Assembly (NCBI GenBank): GCA_026027325.1
Contig: JAMSLZ010000004.1
Span: 1,860,001 to 1,924,000, forward strand
Direction of reading: 5' to 3'
DNA: 64,000 nt
Source of the DNA: Actinomucor elegans
Lineage: Eukaryota; Mucoromycota; Mucoromycetes; Mucorales; Mucoraceae
Under the pieces are notes generated by a model that saw only the letters and a program-made list of their open reading frames with translations, made no database searches and had not been told where the DNA came from. A program made the translations under genes and the position numbers. Below are positions 1 through 9,990 of this stretch, one piece after another; within the stretch, counting starts at the first letter, position 1; the number at the start of each line of letters is the position of its first letter.

Positions 1-449
1 AATATGAGCCATTTCGTTTGATTTGCATGATATTGGGATGCGCATATTTCATTCGTCTACGAAGGATGACATGATACATTTCGAAACTATTAGTTGGAAA
101 CCTATATAATGCTCTGATATTTGAATTATGCATAAGGCTTAAAAAAAAGGAGCAGTACTTGTTATAATAAAGTAATTTGCATGCTTGTATAGTAATGTAC
201 TCTGAAAAGTAATTCGTCTTTTTTTTTACAATTTGCATCATTCGATTATCCCACTACTTATTTTACGCCAGTTGAGTACAGATGTGGAGTCTTTTGATCT
301 CTCTTTAAAATAAATACAAAATAAGCAGCAGGTTTGCTCCATCAGATAATATTTCGTCCCTGAGTTTGAATGTGACGTTGGTTCACTCAGGATACTTGAA
401 GTTGACCTGTTTCCATGGGGACCAGACTTGCCTTTTCTTTGTAATAGAA
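1..449. other. Intergenic, upstream of COA1-like gene
   Basis: AT-rich flank with no coding frame I can support. The minus-strand frame at 238-456 has no recognisable content. It probably includes the promoter and leader of the gene starting at 450. Confidence 0.4.
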
Positions 450-1075
450 ATGTCATTTTTATCTTATTCCTCTCGTTTTTTGGTGCGATCTCGACCTACA
501 TTAGCTGTTGCACCATTATGGCGTCGTCATATGACTGTAGTAGTTGAACGTGAATTGCCTAAACCTCCACCACCTTCCAAGAAGCGCTGGTTATGGACTG
601 GTCTCGGTGTCGGTGCTGTTGTATGGGCTGTAGGTTTAGGTGCGGCTTTGAATCACCAACGTCTTTCCAGTAGTGTTGTGCATGGTACGCTCTTTATGGT
701 GCGTTATGATCCTCGTGTCATTGAACTTGTTGGTGATTCGGTTGATTATGCAGATTCATGGCCTTGGATTAGTGGCTCAGTGAATCATTTGAAGGGTAAA
801 ATTGATATTGGATTCAAGGTCAAAGGCTCAACAGGTAAAACAAAACAAAAGAAAACAAAAACAAAAAAAAAAAAAAACTTATATAATACACATATATCAA
901 TGCTAATACCGAAAAACTAGGTGAAACTGCTCACGTTCATTTCATTTCAAAGCGTGGAGGAAGAGAATGGCATACAATGGAATTCTCAGTAGTTCGTGAT
1001 TCAGATAAGAAGGCAATTAATATTGGCCATCATACCTTGTCGGAAACAGGCGAACCTTTATTAGAGCAAAAATAA
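450..1075 (+). CDS. COA1-like cytochrome c oxidase assembly factor
   Basis: Two exons, 450-834 and 921-1075, give 179 residues; the intron 835-920 has a GCTAATAC branch-like site and ends in CTAG. The N-terminus is Arg/Ser-rich and lacks acidic residues, as in a mitochondrial presequence. A single membrane span follows at about residues 48-67 (WLWTGLGVGAVVWAVGLGAA). A globular domain comes next, with a conserved-looking stretch around GSVNHLKGKIDIGFKVKGS, and the second exon contains HVHFISKRGGREWHTMEFSV. One span plus an intermembrane-space domain of this type is characteristic of the Coa1 family, which protects newly made Cox1 during complex IV assembly in the inner membrane. The Met at 450 was preferred over one at 366 because it begins the presequence-like stretch. 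The family call rests on pattern; Tim21-like architecture is the alternative. Confidence 0.72.
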
Positions 1076-1091
1076 ACTATCCAGTATTGTA

Positions 1092-3221
1092 TTAAAGATT
1101 ACAGAGTCCATTCATAAGTAGTTGGTTTTCAATTTCTACTTGATCGGCAGGAACATGGTTGGAAGGACAAGTGATAGCCACCATCTTTTCATCAAACGTC
1201 TTCGATTCTGCCAAAGTGTAGGTATCCCATATTTCAGCGTGTAATTCGTCTTTGAACATGCGGATGGCTTCATTCTCAAAGACATCCAGTCGAGGTCCAC
1301 TGATTTGTCGCGTACGATCTGAAACATCAATTCGACAGCAGTAATATTGAGCAGTACGATAGATGATCTTGGTCTTGGTCAAGTCATAATGCGCCTTAAT
1401 TTGACGAATCAGATAATCAACATCTCGTAAGAAAGGCTCTAGTTCTCCAAATGCAGCGTCCCAGTTACCTAGCGAAAAGATGGCGATATCAGCTTGAGGA
1501 GGGCTAGAAGGTACAGCTTCTTGCCATGGAGGAATATTCAAGTAGGTTAACCCATCCCATTTATATGAGCTGACAGGGAACCTGTCTGTTTTTGTGGTGG
1601 TTTTGTTATCATCCCATTCTGTGACGCCCAACAGCCTGGCTTGTTCTTCCGAGTTATCGTAGACCAAGTTGGATCTACGCGACATTGGGTTAAACCATTC
1701 TGTATTCCACAAGGGTTCCGAGAAATCCTCACAATAACAGCTGCGTGTCTGTTCATCTTGCAAGTGCTGCCATTCTTGAGGCGATGCGTAGCCCACTTGT
1801 CGACTCACCAACGTGCGATTGATTTGAGGCTTTTGATCCTCAGGCAAAAGAGGGTCCTTGATAAACTTGTGCCAATCCTTGCACCATTGACCGTGACTTA
1901 TGAACTTTTTGATGGATCTGCGAATGTTTGAATCACCATAGAGATCCATACCACGAGGGTATTTCTTGGCGGCACAACGGTTAAACTGTTCATACGAGAT
2001 ATGGCGGTAATGACATTCGTAAGGCGCCCAGAACTTGTTATCTCTTGTCAACCCAAGCACTTGTTGAGTGGAGTTTGCTGGGAAAGGTAACCAACGGCCA
2101 CGATGACCGAATCCTTTACATAGTGGTAAGGCTAAATGCTGAGTAAGTAGATCATCGTCTTGGGCCTCGACCTTCCACAGTTGAGCGCCCGAAGGGAACA
2201 CAGGCAATTCAATTGGATGATAAGGTGTGATGGGTCCAAACTCAAAGTTATATTGTGCTTGCACAAACTCCAATATCGAAGTCAATTGCCAATGCCCGCT
2301 TTGCTGAGGTATGGTGACTTGTGCTTCATAAATATGCATACGCTCTCTCTCATAAATTTCGTCTTCACGCAATCGAGTCCATTCAGGAATATTAAGGTTC
2401 ACATGGTTTAGTTCACGGGCGCGTTGACGTAGCTGGTGGTGTCCTTTCCATGGTTCCATGTGGATAGCAATACTGGCTTTCGTAGTTTCATCTGTTAAAG
2501 AAGTCATCATTGTGTCCCACCAGGGTGTGTTGATATCAGCATTGTACTTGGGGTAAGGTCGATATAGCAAGTGATGAGTATTATTACTACTGACGTTGGT
2601 GTAAGGTACCACTACACGAACGCAAATCTGCTGGCCTGGTTTCAGTTGATTCGGCGCTTGAGTAAAAGGTAATAGGATGAAAGGGTTTGAAAAATCTATA
2701 GCGGTATCTTCAAAGAATCGATCGAAATCCTTGACTGGTAAGTATTCAGAGACCATGCGCCGAAGAATAGGATAAGGAAGGGCTTGGTTATCGCAATCAA
2801 ACTTGGTGTCATTGGGGTGGCTCAGCCATTCTTGTGTCCATGAATTGCTTGTAGGTTCTTTTGCAAGTTTTTTGATAGTATATTGACGAATTGATTCGGA
2901 TGCTGCGGTAGGAAAGAGCTGGAGTAGTTGGTCTTCAACTGGGTATTTATCGAGATCTACATAGAAAGGGTGTTCTAGGTTTGGAACAGAAAAATCGATG
3001 AATCGTGCAGGTGGTGTTTGTTCTAGATCGTAATACTGTTCATCAGATTCTCTAGTAGATACACCTCGCTGCTGAAAGAATACCAATAATCCAACTATTA
3101 CGAGTGTGATACTTGCTGTTGTAAAGCCAATAATGTACCATCGTTTTGAGGATTTACGGATTGTAGTCTTTTGTAACTGTCCTTGTTCATGTTCTTCTAG
3201 AAGGGCATATTCGGCAGTCAT
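1092..3221 (-). CDS. PC-esterase (SGNH/GDSL-like) type II membrane protein
   Basis: An intronless 709-residue frame. A short cytosolic tail is followed by one signal-anchor at about residues 29-49 (WYIIGFTTASITLVIVGLLV), so the bulk should lie in the Golgi/ER lumen. The C-terminal half has the blocks of the PC-esterase/TBL/NXPE group. RGMDLYGDSNIRR contains the probable nucleophile Ser431. A downstream SLGNWDAAFGEL resembles the Gly/Asn block, and CPSNHVPADQVE near the C-terminus could supply the His. Family members transfer or remove O-acetyl groups on polysaccharides or glycans; the substrate here is unknown. The N-terminal 380 residues carry no domain I recognise and contain several N-x-S/T sites (NVS, NNT). 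It ends 17 bp beyond the stop of the convergent COA1-like gene. Confidence 0.72.
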   Translation of the reverse strand: MTAEYALLEEHEQGQLQKTTIRKSSKRWYIIGFTTASITLVIVGLLVFFQQRGVSTRESDEQYYDLEQTPPARFIDFSVPNLEHPFYVDLDKYPVEDQLLQLFPTAASESIRQYTIKKLAKEPTSNSWTQEWLSHPNDTKFDCDNQALPYPILRRMVSEYLPVKDFDRFFEDTAIDFSNPFILLPFTQAPNQLKPGQQICVRVVVPYTNVSSNNTHHLLYRPYPKYNADINTPWWDTMMTSLTDETTKASIAIHMEPWKGHHQLRQRARELNHVNLNIPEWTRLREDEIYERERMHIYEAQVTIPQQSGHWQLTSILEFVQAQYNFEFGPITPYHPIELPVFPSGAQLWKVEAQDDDLLTQHLALPLCKGFGHRGRWLPFPANSTQQVLGLTRDNKFWAPYECHYRHISYEQFNRCAAKKYPRGMDLYGDSNIRRSIKKFISHGQWCKDWHKFIKDPLLPEDQKPQINRTLVSRQVGYASPQEWQHLQDEQTRSCYCEDFSEPLWNTEWFNPMSRRSNLVYDNSEEQARLLGVTEWDDNKTTTKTDRFPVSSYKWDGLTYLNIPPWQEAVPSSPPQADIAIFSLGNWDAAFGELEPFLRDVDYLIRQIKAHYDLTKTKIIYRTAQYYCCRIDVSDRTRQISGPRLDVFENEAIRMFKDELHAEIWDTYTLAESKTFDEKMVAITCPSNHVPADQVEIENQLLMNGLCNL

Positions 3222-3626
3222 AACAAAAAGAGTCTATTTTCTTTTTTTTTTTTTTAAAATCTAGCTGTTTCAAATTAATACTTAGAAAAGAAAGAAAGGT
3301 GAAATCAATCAGGTCAATCCCATTTAAACGAATAATAATGCTAAGATTGTGCTATTTAAAAACCAGAAATTATAAAAAGGACACCTCGCCCTTATAATAA
3401 ATCATATTAAGGTCGAACAGTTGTTCCAAGATACTTACTGATGTTTGTATCCGGAATGATACTGAAGATATTTCTTATCATTTTTAATTTTACACAACAA
3501 CATAACTATTATACTATTTTCCGTTGTTTCATAAACGTATGTACTGGATTAAGTATTTTTTTTGTTAACTAAAACAAGAAACAATTAGAGTAACAGATGT
3601 AGTTTGGAATCCCGCTGTAACACCAT
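3222..3626. other. Intergenic between PC-esterase and APT1 genes
   Basis: It holds the 5' flank of the PC-esterase gene and the 3' flank of the thioesterase gene. It is AT-rich with a T14 run near 3242. No coding or RNA feature was seen. Confidence 0.4.
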
Positions 3627-3884
3627 CTAAAGTTTACCGCTTGGGTTGGATGGCAATTGTTGACTTATAAAATAACGAATATCTTGTAATTCCTTTGGCT
3701 CAACAGCATGGGCCAACCCAGGATAATCTTTGAAAGTCACCCTGTAGCCTTTCTTTATCAGGTATTTGGCTGTCGCTTTACCAAACCGAAATGCAACTAC
3801 TGTATCCTCTTGTCCGTGGCAAATCAATATAGGCAATTGTTTATTCATGGCTGAACCAAACTAGTTGAAAGGAATTAGTAATTG

Positions 3885-3922
<38 letters not shown>

Positions 3923-4600
3923 TTATCAAGTTTTTCTCCAAGAGCAAGCCAACCACTGCATGCAACAATACCAGCCAACTTGTGCATAGTAGTTACAGCG
4001 GTCAAGAGCGAAATTACACAACCTATCTTAGATGTTAGTTTCCTTTTCCCTTCCCTCCTTTTTTTTTGTTTTTTTTTTTAGATTATACACTATTATACCT
4101 TGACTAAATCCACCTAAAAGGATACGTTCACTGGGTATACCATTGCTGATTTCGTCCTGAATCAGTTGATTCACTATAGTTATATATAGCAAAACATTCG
4201 ATCAGATATGTAAATAATGCTAATCTATATATCTAACCTAAATCAACAGAACCCAACAAGCCTTCTTCATCCACCTTTTCTAAATGTGCGCTCTTTTCAA
4301 AACTATGGATATTAAACCATGCATTGATCAAGCTCTCTTCTCCAAATGGCGTGATTGATTTCAAAGGTCTATGTACATGTATATAAATAAGCTATCGTGT
4401 ACATTAGAATGCTTTTTTTTCGATCTAAAAAAAACAACTCACGCGTCAGGCAAGATCCATTTAATATATGGAAACAACGGTCCTAATTCCTCTGCCAAAA
4501 AGTACCAACCAGCACCTGAATCACCTAATCCATGTAACCATATCACTGTAGCTGTATGTGTCACTGTGGGTTCAATAATTATGGTAGAGAGTTTTGGCAT
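3627..4600 (-). CDS. APT1: Acyl-protein thioesterase (APT1-like)
   Basis: Five exons read leftward (4600-4443, 4368-4238, 4173-4099, 4022-3922, 3860-3627) give 232 residues, the usual length of the family. The start MPKLSTIIIEPTVTHTATVI leads into WLHGLGDSGAGW, the alpha/beta-hydrolase strand and oxyanion loop. LGGFSQGG holds the nucleophilic Ser at about residue 120, split by an intron after the first base of the last Gly codon. HGQEDTVV holds the catalytic Asp and GLAHAVEP the catalytic His. Such enzymes remove S-palmitoyl groups from cytosolic proteins such as Ras and G-alpha and have lysophospholipase activity. Intron 4 carries about 27 consecutive A right after its GTGTGT donor. The splice model keeps phase throughout, and the triad makes the call secure. 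Confidence 0.9.
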
Positions 4601-5884
4601 GATGATGAACAGTTGACGATAGAGAGAAAGAGAGAAAGGGTGGTAATGTTTGGGGTGGCATTCTTTTTGTAAGTTACATACTAATTTGGAACAAATGGAT
4701 CAAGTCATGACAAATCTATTATGTTTGGCAAGTAGATAAATACTCATCTTTTTTTTGTCAAAAGTGTCTTTATGGATCATATGGAAGCCATTAAAGAAGC
4801 AATAAGCGAATAACTTGATGAATGAAACACGTCTGTGAATGATATTGGTGTGACCCGTCGAGACTGAGCTGCTCTTTAATACTTTTGCTTGGCTTGTAAA
4901 TCAGACTGAACAGAGTACAGTAGTAACGCTTTCAAAGAAGTCAGAGTAGATAGATTTACAGTAAGGCAATTCAAATCATTAGCCCTTCCTTGACCGGTAG
5001 CTTCGAAAGCACAACATTCATCTATTTTAGCGATAGACATGCAAATAGAACTTTTATTCTCAAATTGTAAAATACTTGGCTTTCTTTTTGTATACCAACA
5101 TAGGGAGACAATAGGCCTTGGTCATCGGAGATTGTAGATAGTTTTGCATTCCTGTCTTAACTAGACCACAGATCTGCTCTGTATCTAGTTCAACATTAAG
5201 CCGATGCTTTTTTTTTTCAATAATCCTCGGGAAGAAAACTATAAAAAATAGTGTGGTGTTTTTCAATGATTTAACTTGTAATATCATAACTTGCCATTGA
5301 AGGGATTCTATATAGTTGATCTATGAATATAGTCGGAGATGGAAGCGGAGGATGATATGTGTATCCCAGTTCAATTCACCACCACCATCTATAAAATTTG
5401 CTTTTAAATCAACAACAATCCTCCATGATTTTTCAAAGTGACTTTAGTAATGATATGTCAACATAAGCTGATAGTATAAGGTTCAACATAGATGGTATCT
5501 CTTATCAACTTGAACTACCATGCCGTATTGCTCCAATATATATATATACCGTCGAATTTAATTTTTTCAAAGGTTAACTCGTTTCATTCGAAATATCCTA
5601 GTAGCACTATAATAAGACATTCAACTCATTCACATCATCTCATATTGTCCTAGCCAATACAATATTCTTTCAAAGAATAAAAAAAATGATACGATTAATT
5701 TTTTTTGTGCTGAATTGAAGGAATTGCGGGGTGTGTGTGTGTGTGTGTAAAACCAAAGTAATCAGCATGGATGACAGAATAAATAATAATGATGATTGTC
5801 CGTTTATTTTAGTTGCAGTGGAGATGTATATTATATAATAGAGTTTTATGTATGATATATATATGGTATTTCATCATCGTATAG
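4601..5884. other. Gene-poor interval with a possible minus-strand relic
   Basis: It contains the APT1 5' flank and a (GT)n microsatellite near 5732-5748. On the minus strand two protein-like frames lie between plausible splice sites. One, at about 5332-5400, reads GGGELNWDTHIILRF. The other, 5060-5287, includes RLNVELDTEQICGLVKTGMQ. They are separated by in-frame stops and weak donors, so I cannot build a gene. Nothing else is supported. Confidence 0.3.
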
Positions 5885-5939
5885 TTATATAGAAAAAGGA
5901 TTATAATAAAAATATGAATCATCGTTCAACAATGTTTGA

Positions 5940-5974
<35 letters not shown>

Positions 5975-6775
5975 AGTGTTACGACCGCTACAGCTACTGT
6001 TAATACTACTACTACTGCTACTGCTACTGCTACTGCTGCTGCTGCTGCTGCTGCTTGTCCTATTGTTAGCTTTGCTATTCATCTGACTAGAAGTAGGGTG
6101 GCTGTGGTTACCATTTTCGAGATTCGAACTTGGCAATGGTAGTGGTGGTGACTGAAAATAAGAATACTGATGCGACACAATTGCAGTCGAAGTCCAAGAC
6201 TGTATAAAATAGAAAAAATGCTGTTGTTCTTCTAATGAAGTATAATGACAAGTTTCTTTCTGCTTGCGTTGCTTTTCAGATTCTTCTTGTTCAAAAACTG
6301 TAGCAGTAGGAGAAGATGCGATGGAAACAGTTTCTATAGATGCCTTTTGTTGATAATTAGAATTGGACACTTTTCGTCCAACTGTTTTAGGCTTTCTTTT
6401 ATGAATATGAGTAACCATTGAAGTCGGATTACTTGAATTGGCTGATATAGATCGTTTGGTTTTAGGCACTAGAGCCTTTAATCTTTCCAGTTCATATCGT
6501 TTTTCTTCCAGTTCATCTTCATCTTCGTCTTCGCTTGAATGGTGTATTTTTCGTATTAGATGCGAATTTGACCACACGTTATTATGGTTATCAAGACTAT
6601 TGTGTTTCTTTGTGTTGGCTTTACCAAGTAAAGTAGGAAATTCGTCAGTTTCTTTCAATGCTTGTATTGAGACACAGTTAGTTTTATGGTTTAAACAACA
6701 GTTTGTAGAAGCTTTACTTTTAGTAGGTTGGTTTGGATAAGTAATCCAACTTGGTGCAAATACAAAAGTAGACAT
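5885..6775 (-). CDS. Ser/Asn-rich low-complexity protein, unknown function
   Basis: An uninterrupted 296-residue frame starting MSTFVFAPSWITYPNQPTKS. It has an acidic patch (SSEDEDEDELEE) followed by a short amphipathic stretch (KRYELERLKALVPKTKR) that could form a helix. Basic segments follow (HIHKRKPKTVGRK), then two long Ser runs encoded by AGC/AGT triplet repeats, the first broken by SINSSC. This composition suits a disordered nuclear or regulatory protein, but I recognise no domain. It is divergent from PAM17, about 270 bp away, and a T25-A11 homopolymer switch lies between the two starts. The triplet repeats are probably length-variable between strains. The frame length and the non-repetitive N-terminal 180 residues argue that it is real. 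Confidence 0.6.
5940..6056. repeat. TGC/ACT triplet repeats (poly-Ser coding)
   Basis: Runs of TGC triplets at about 5942-5971 and 6034-6056, with ACT/GCT triplets between, encode poly-Ser on the minus strand. The plus-strand frame here is only a shadow. Confidence 0.8.
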
Positions 6776-6897
6776 TTCCCCCGAGATGTTTTGTTTAATT
6801 CATGTCCATCTTTTATTTCTTCTAGTTGACAAATGAAGAGAATGAACTGAGGTATATTTCCATAAGAAAAAAAAAAGATAGGAAAAACCATTTTCAA

Positions 6898-6899
<2 letters not shown>

Positions 6900-6936
<37 letters not shown>
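6900..6936. repeat. T25-A11 homopolymer switch
   Basis: A run of about 25 T passes directly into about 11 A between two divergent gene starts. The same T-to-A junction recurs at 9069-9117, 14232-14267, 28149-28174 and 31899-31916. Confidence 0.85.
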
Positions 6937-7045
6937 TAACCCGGAAAAATCTACCGGACTAGGTTATTTACACCGCAATAAAAGCCCTGCCTAACCTGCC
7001 CCTCTAACTATTTTTTTTCCATTTTCTTCTTTTACATTACGTGAA

Positions 7046-7671
7046 ATGGCTTTATCACCCTTTAGAACTACTTTAACGAGATCATTCCTTTCGACTCAAG
7101 TTCGACTTTCCAGTACCAAAGCAGCAGCACAAAATGCCATTCCTACTTGGAATGATTACTTCAAGTTGCGCAAGAAGAGACGTGTATACGAAGTAGCTTC
7201 TTACTTACCCAGTACCGTTACACCTGCTGCTGGTACACTTGCTTATTTCTTTCAAATGCAAGTCGATCCTTTAACCAAAGTACTTGGCATGGATCCTGTG
7301 ATGGCTGCTGTTGCTTCAACCTTTGCTGCTGTAAGTTTGCGCATTCAAAAAAAAAAAGAGAGAACGAAATGCTAATAACAAAATAATAGGGTTTTGGTGG
7401 CTTTTTAATAGGTCCAATTGTTGGCAACTCCCTATTTAAGCTAATGAACGGCAAGCTTGTTCAAGCTATGGACATTCGTGACAAAGAATTTTATGAACAT
7501 ATTAAAAAGAATCGTGCTGATGCTCGTCTTAATTCTATTCGTAACCCAGTACCCGACTACTATGGCGAAAAGATTCAATCGGTCCATGATTATAGAGCCT
7601 GGTTAAGAAAGCAACGTGAGCATTATAGAAAGGGCGTATTTGGTGGCGATGTCAATAGTCTTGAAGATTAA
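7046..7671 (+). CDS. PAM17: PAM17, subunit of mitochondrial presequence translocase motor
   Basis: Two exons, 7046-7330 and 7390-7671, give 188 residues. The N-terminus MALSPFRTTLTRSFLSTQVR is a typical cleavable presequence. WNDYFKLRKKRRVYEVAS is the signature start of mature Pam17. Two membrane spans follow (TVTPAAGTLAYFF and VMAAVASTFAAGFGGFLIGP, the latter split by the intron). The C-terminal half has the family pattern of a Lys/Arg-rich matrix tail (FYEHIKKNRADARLNSIRNP, PDYYGEKIQSVHDYRAWLRK). Pam17 organises the Pam18-Pam16 part of the import motor at the TIM23 channel. The intron is 59 nt and the frame is continuous across it. Confidence 0.92.
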
Positions 7672-7739
7672 ATAAAAAAAATAAAATAAACTATAGACTC
7701 GAAATAATAAAAAATAATGAAGGATTACTAGTTTATTTA

Positions 7740-8134
7740 TTAGACAGCACCAGGGCTTTGATAGTTTGAAGGTTGATAAGTTGGGTTTCCGCCAGGTTGA
7801 GGATATGTATCTTGTTGGAAATGAGGTGATGGGTTAGTGTCATTAACTTGCGTAGAGTATCCAACTGCATCCTCATAGGCTCGCTTTTGCATATTTGATG
7901 GCGCTTCAATATTTTTCAAAAAATGAAGTACAATGTATGCAACGCCAACCACAGCAATCTAGTAAATATATATTATATAAGCTGGTTACATAAACTTGAG
8001 TTTGGGAACTTACTATGACACCAGAGGCAATCGCGAGCCCACCATAGTTAAGCGTAATACAACCAATGCTATAATAAAGTGTTAGTCCATTTATTATGTA
8101 TGGCTCTTATACTCACAAAAGATAGACTATCATG

Positions 8135-8170
<36 letters not shown>

Positions 8171-8542
8171 GACACGTTTAGTATGATATCATGAAATAAT
8201 AATCATCTGCACTTACAAATACCACGGCCCATAAAAGAGAACATGAATGAAGCAAATTGAGTAATGATGGCTGGCAATCTAAACTCGAATACTACAGTCA
8301 TAATACCAAATAGACTATGTATACAACTATGAGTATGCTTTTTTTTTATGCAGCTTGATCCAACTTACATGACAAAGATACCCTGAATGAAATTCGGGAA
8401 ACCTATTATGTTTTTAGCATGGCTCCTTCCTACGTTGAGTATTTTTGTATATACCTCCAGCTATGCATGTCATAACACCTCCAATAATCATGAATGCTGC
8501 CACCACAATATTGGCAGCTCTGAAAATAAGTGAAAGATTCAT
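7740..8542 (-). CDS. COPI-associated / TVP15-type Golgi membrane protein
   Basis: Six exons read leftward (8542-8455, 8402-8369, 8314-8217, 8126-8117, 8068-8014, 7958-7740) give 167 residues. Exon 4 is only 10 nt, yet all phases agree. The protein starts MNLSLIFRAANIVVAAFMII and has four hydrophobic segments joined by short loops (LFGIMTVVFEFRLPAIITQF, FMFSFMGRGIFYLFIGCITL, then LAIASGVIIAVVGVAYIVLH). A soluble Pro/Gln-rich tail follows. This is the layout of the COPI-associated protein family that includes yeast Tvp15, a late-Golgi Tvp23-vesicle protein. The long A/T run at 8138-8169 sits inside intron 3. The family call is by pattern. The micro-exon could be wrong in detail without changing the call. 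Confidence 0.75.
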
Positions 8543-9064
8543 CTTGTTTGAAAAAGTGTTGGATAGTAAAGAAAAAGGAATATATTCTGCATTAATCAGT
8601 TCACTTCCTAGTGATGATTTTGAAATTCACCGGGGAGCTTTATATAGAAGAACCTCGGTCTCACAAACAAATACAGATGATATTCTTATGCCACGGTGAT
8701 CTAAATAAACAGTACCAACAACTTGATTTGAGCTCCGGGCGTTGATAGATTCATTAGCACCATGAGGTTTCATATCAAAGACAATAAAGCAAACTTGATG
8801 GAAAACAAGTCGAGTGATTATTTTCTCTTGGAATTACGAAGGCCAAGCTTTTCAAGAAAACCTTAACGTCATACTGTTTATATATATATATACACGCTCT
8901 TCCAATAGTCATTTGATATGCTATCAAGTATGGATGATCAGTAGTAAAGAATTTTGTACACTTTAAACCCGAGGCAATTATACTCAGAAAAGACGAAACG
9001 CTGTTGGCAGCTGAAGTTGAAACGCGAAAAAAAAAGAAGCGTGATATGACCGAATAGTAGGTTT

Positions 9065-9114
<50 letters not shown>

Positions 9115-9345
9115 AAAGCAAGGTTTAATGGTTTCTTGAATAACAATAAAAGCAACTGAGCAACGAATGATTTTGTATGTTATTTAAAACTGTAGCATTT
9201 CCTTTTACAATTTATTAATATCTACTTTACTTGGTTTTACAATTGTTGATCAAAATACATACATATGAGCAAATATACATGCATAATAAGGGTGCAGATG
9301 TATAATGCTGTCCCAGTTTTGTATTGGCTAGTATGGCACTTGGAA
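8543..9345. other. Intergenic, no gene seen
   Basis: It contains the promoter side of the TVP15-like gene, a (TA)n run near 8879-8891 and the T39-A10 switch at 9069-9117. The frame at 8775-9155 is a shadow that runs through this homopolymer. Confidence 0.4.
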
Positions 9346-9990
9346 TGATTATTCGTCGTCGCTTGCTGAGTTCGAGCTAAGATTGGGTACTTTCCTTCTT
9401 TTTCTCATGATAGAACATCGTTAATAGATATAAAACATTCATATATATTATACAGTTTTTTACTGTGTATTGAATGATATAAATATCCTATAGTATCTCC
9501 TTCCATTGAACAGGCTATTTTGATTAAGAAACAATATCATATTCTTTCTAAAAATACGTGCTCTACATCAACAAAATTACAGCGACGTATTCTCAATTGT
9601 AATCGAATAAAGTTCATGAGACTGTACACATCTACAATATCTTTGCAACCCTCAAAAGAAAAGATGACCCAAGACTATTGCCATTTCAATGTATTTCGGT
9701 TAAATATCGCATCAGATGACTAGAGCTTGTTCAAAATAAACTACTACATCTATTAGAGTCATCACTTGGCTGAAGCACCATGTATGTATGATATCTTAAC
9801 AGTTGGCCGTAAAATACATACCAATGAATTGACAGATCTCCCGGCCAATCCTATTTACATGTCACCAAATGAAATATACATAAATGACATTGCAGCATCT
9901 AACCCCTTGTTTAGTATCGACATAGACCAGATTGATGCTCTTGAATTGACTACCAGCAAACCAATTATTATCCCCATGTACGACATAAAT
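9346..9990 (-). pseudogene. Decayed protein-coding region, unidentified
   Basis: Four protein-like minus-strand segments occur in succession. 9990-9862 contains HGDNNWFAGSQFKSINLVYV. 9850-9731 contains DLSIHWYVFYGQLLRY and VLQPSDDSN. 9674-9537 is preceded by a CAATAG acceptor and contains SFEGCKDIVDVYSLMNFIRL. At 9346-9405 a short frame ends RKRRKVPNLSSNSASDDE. Stops or frame changes separate them and no complete splice chain can be built. I infer a decayed gene, possibly from a transposon, of unknown family. The plus-strand frames at 9520-9723 and 9766-9999 look like its shadows. A misread live gene cannot be excluded. Confidence 0.4.

Noticed and set aside
8775..9155. Minus-strand 126-codon frame
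   Set aside because: A large part of it is poly-Lys read from the T39 homopolymer; the rest has no coding character.
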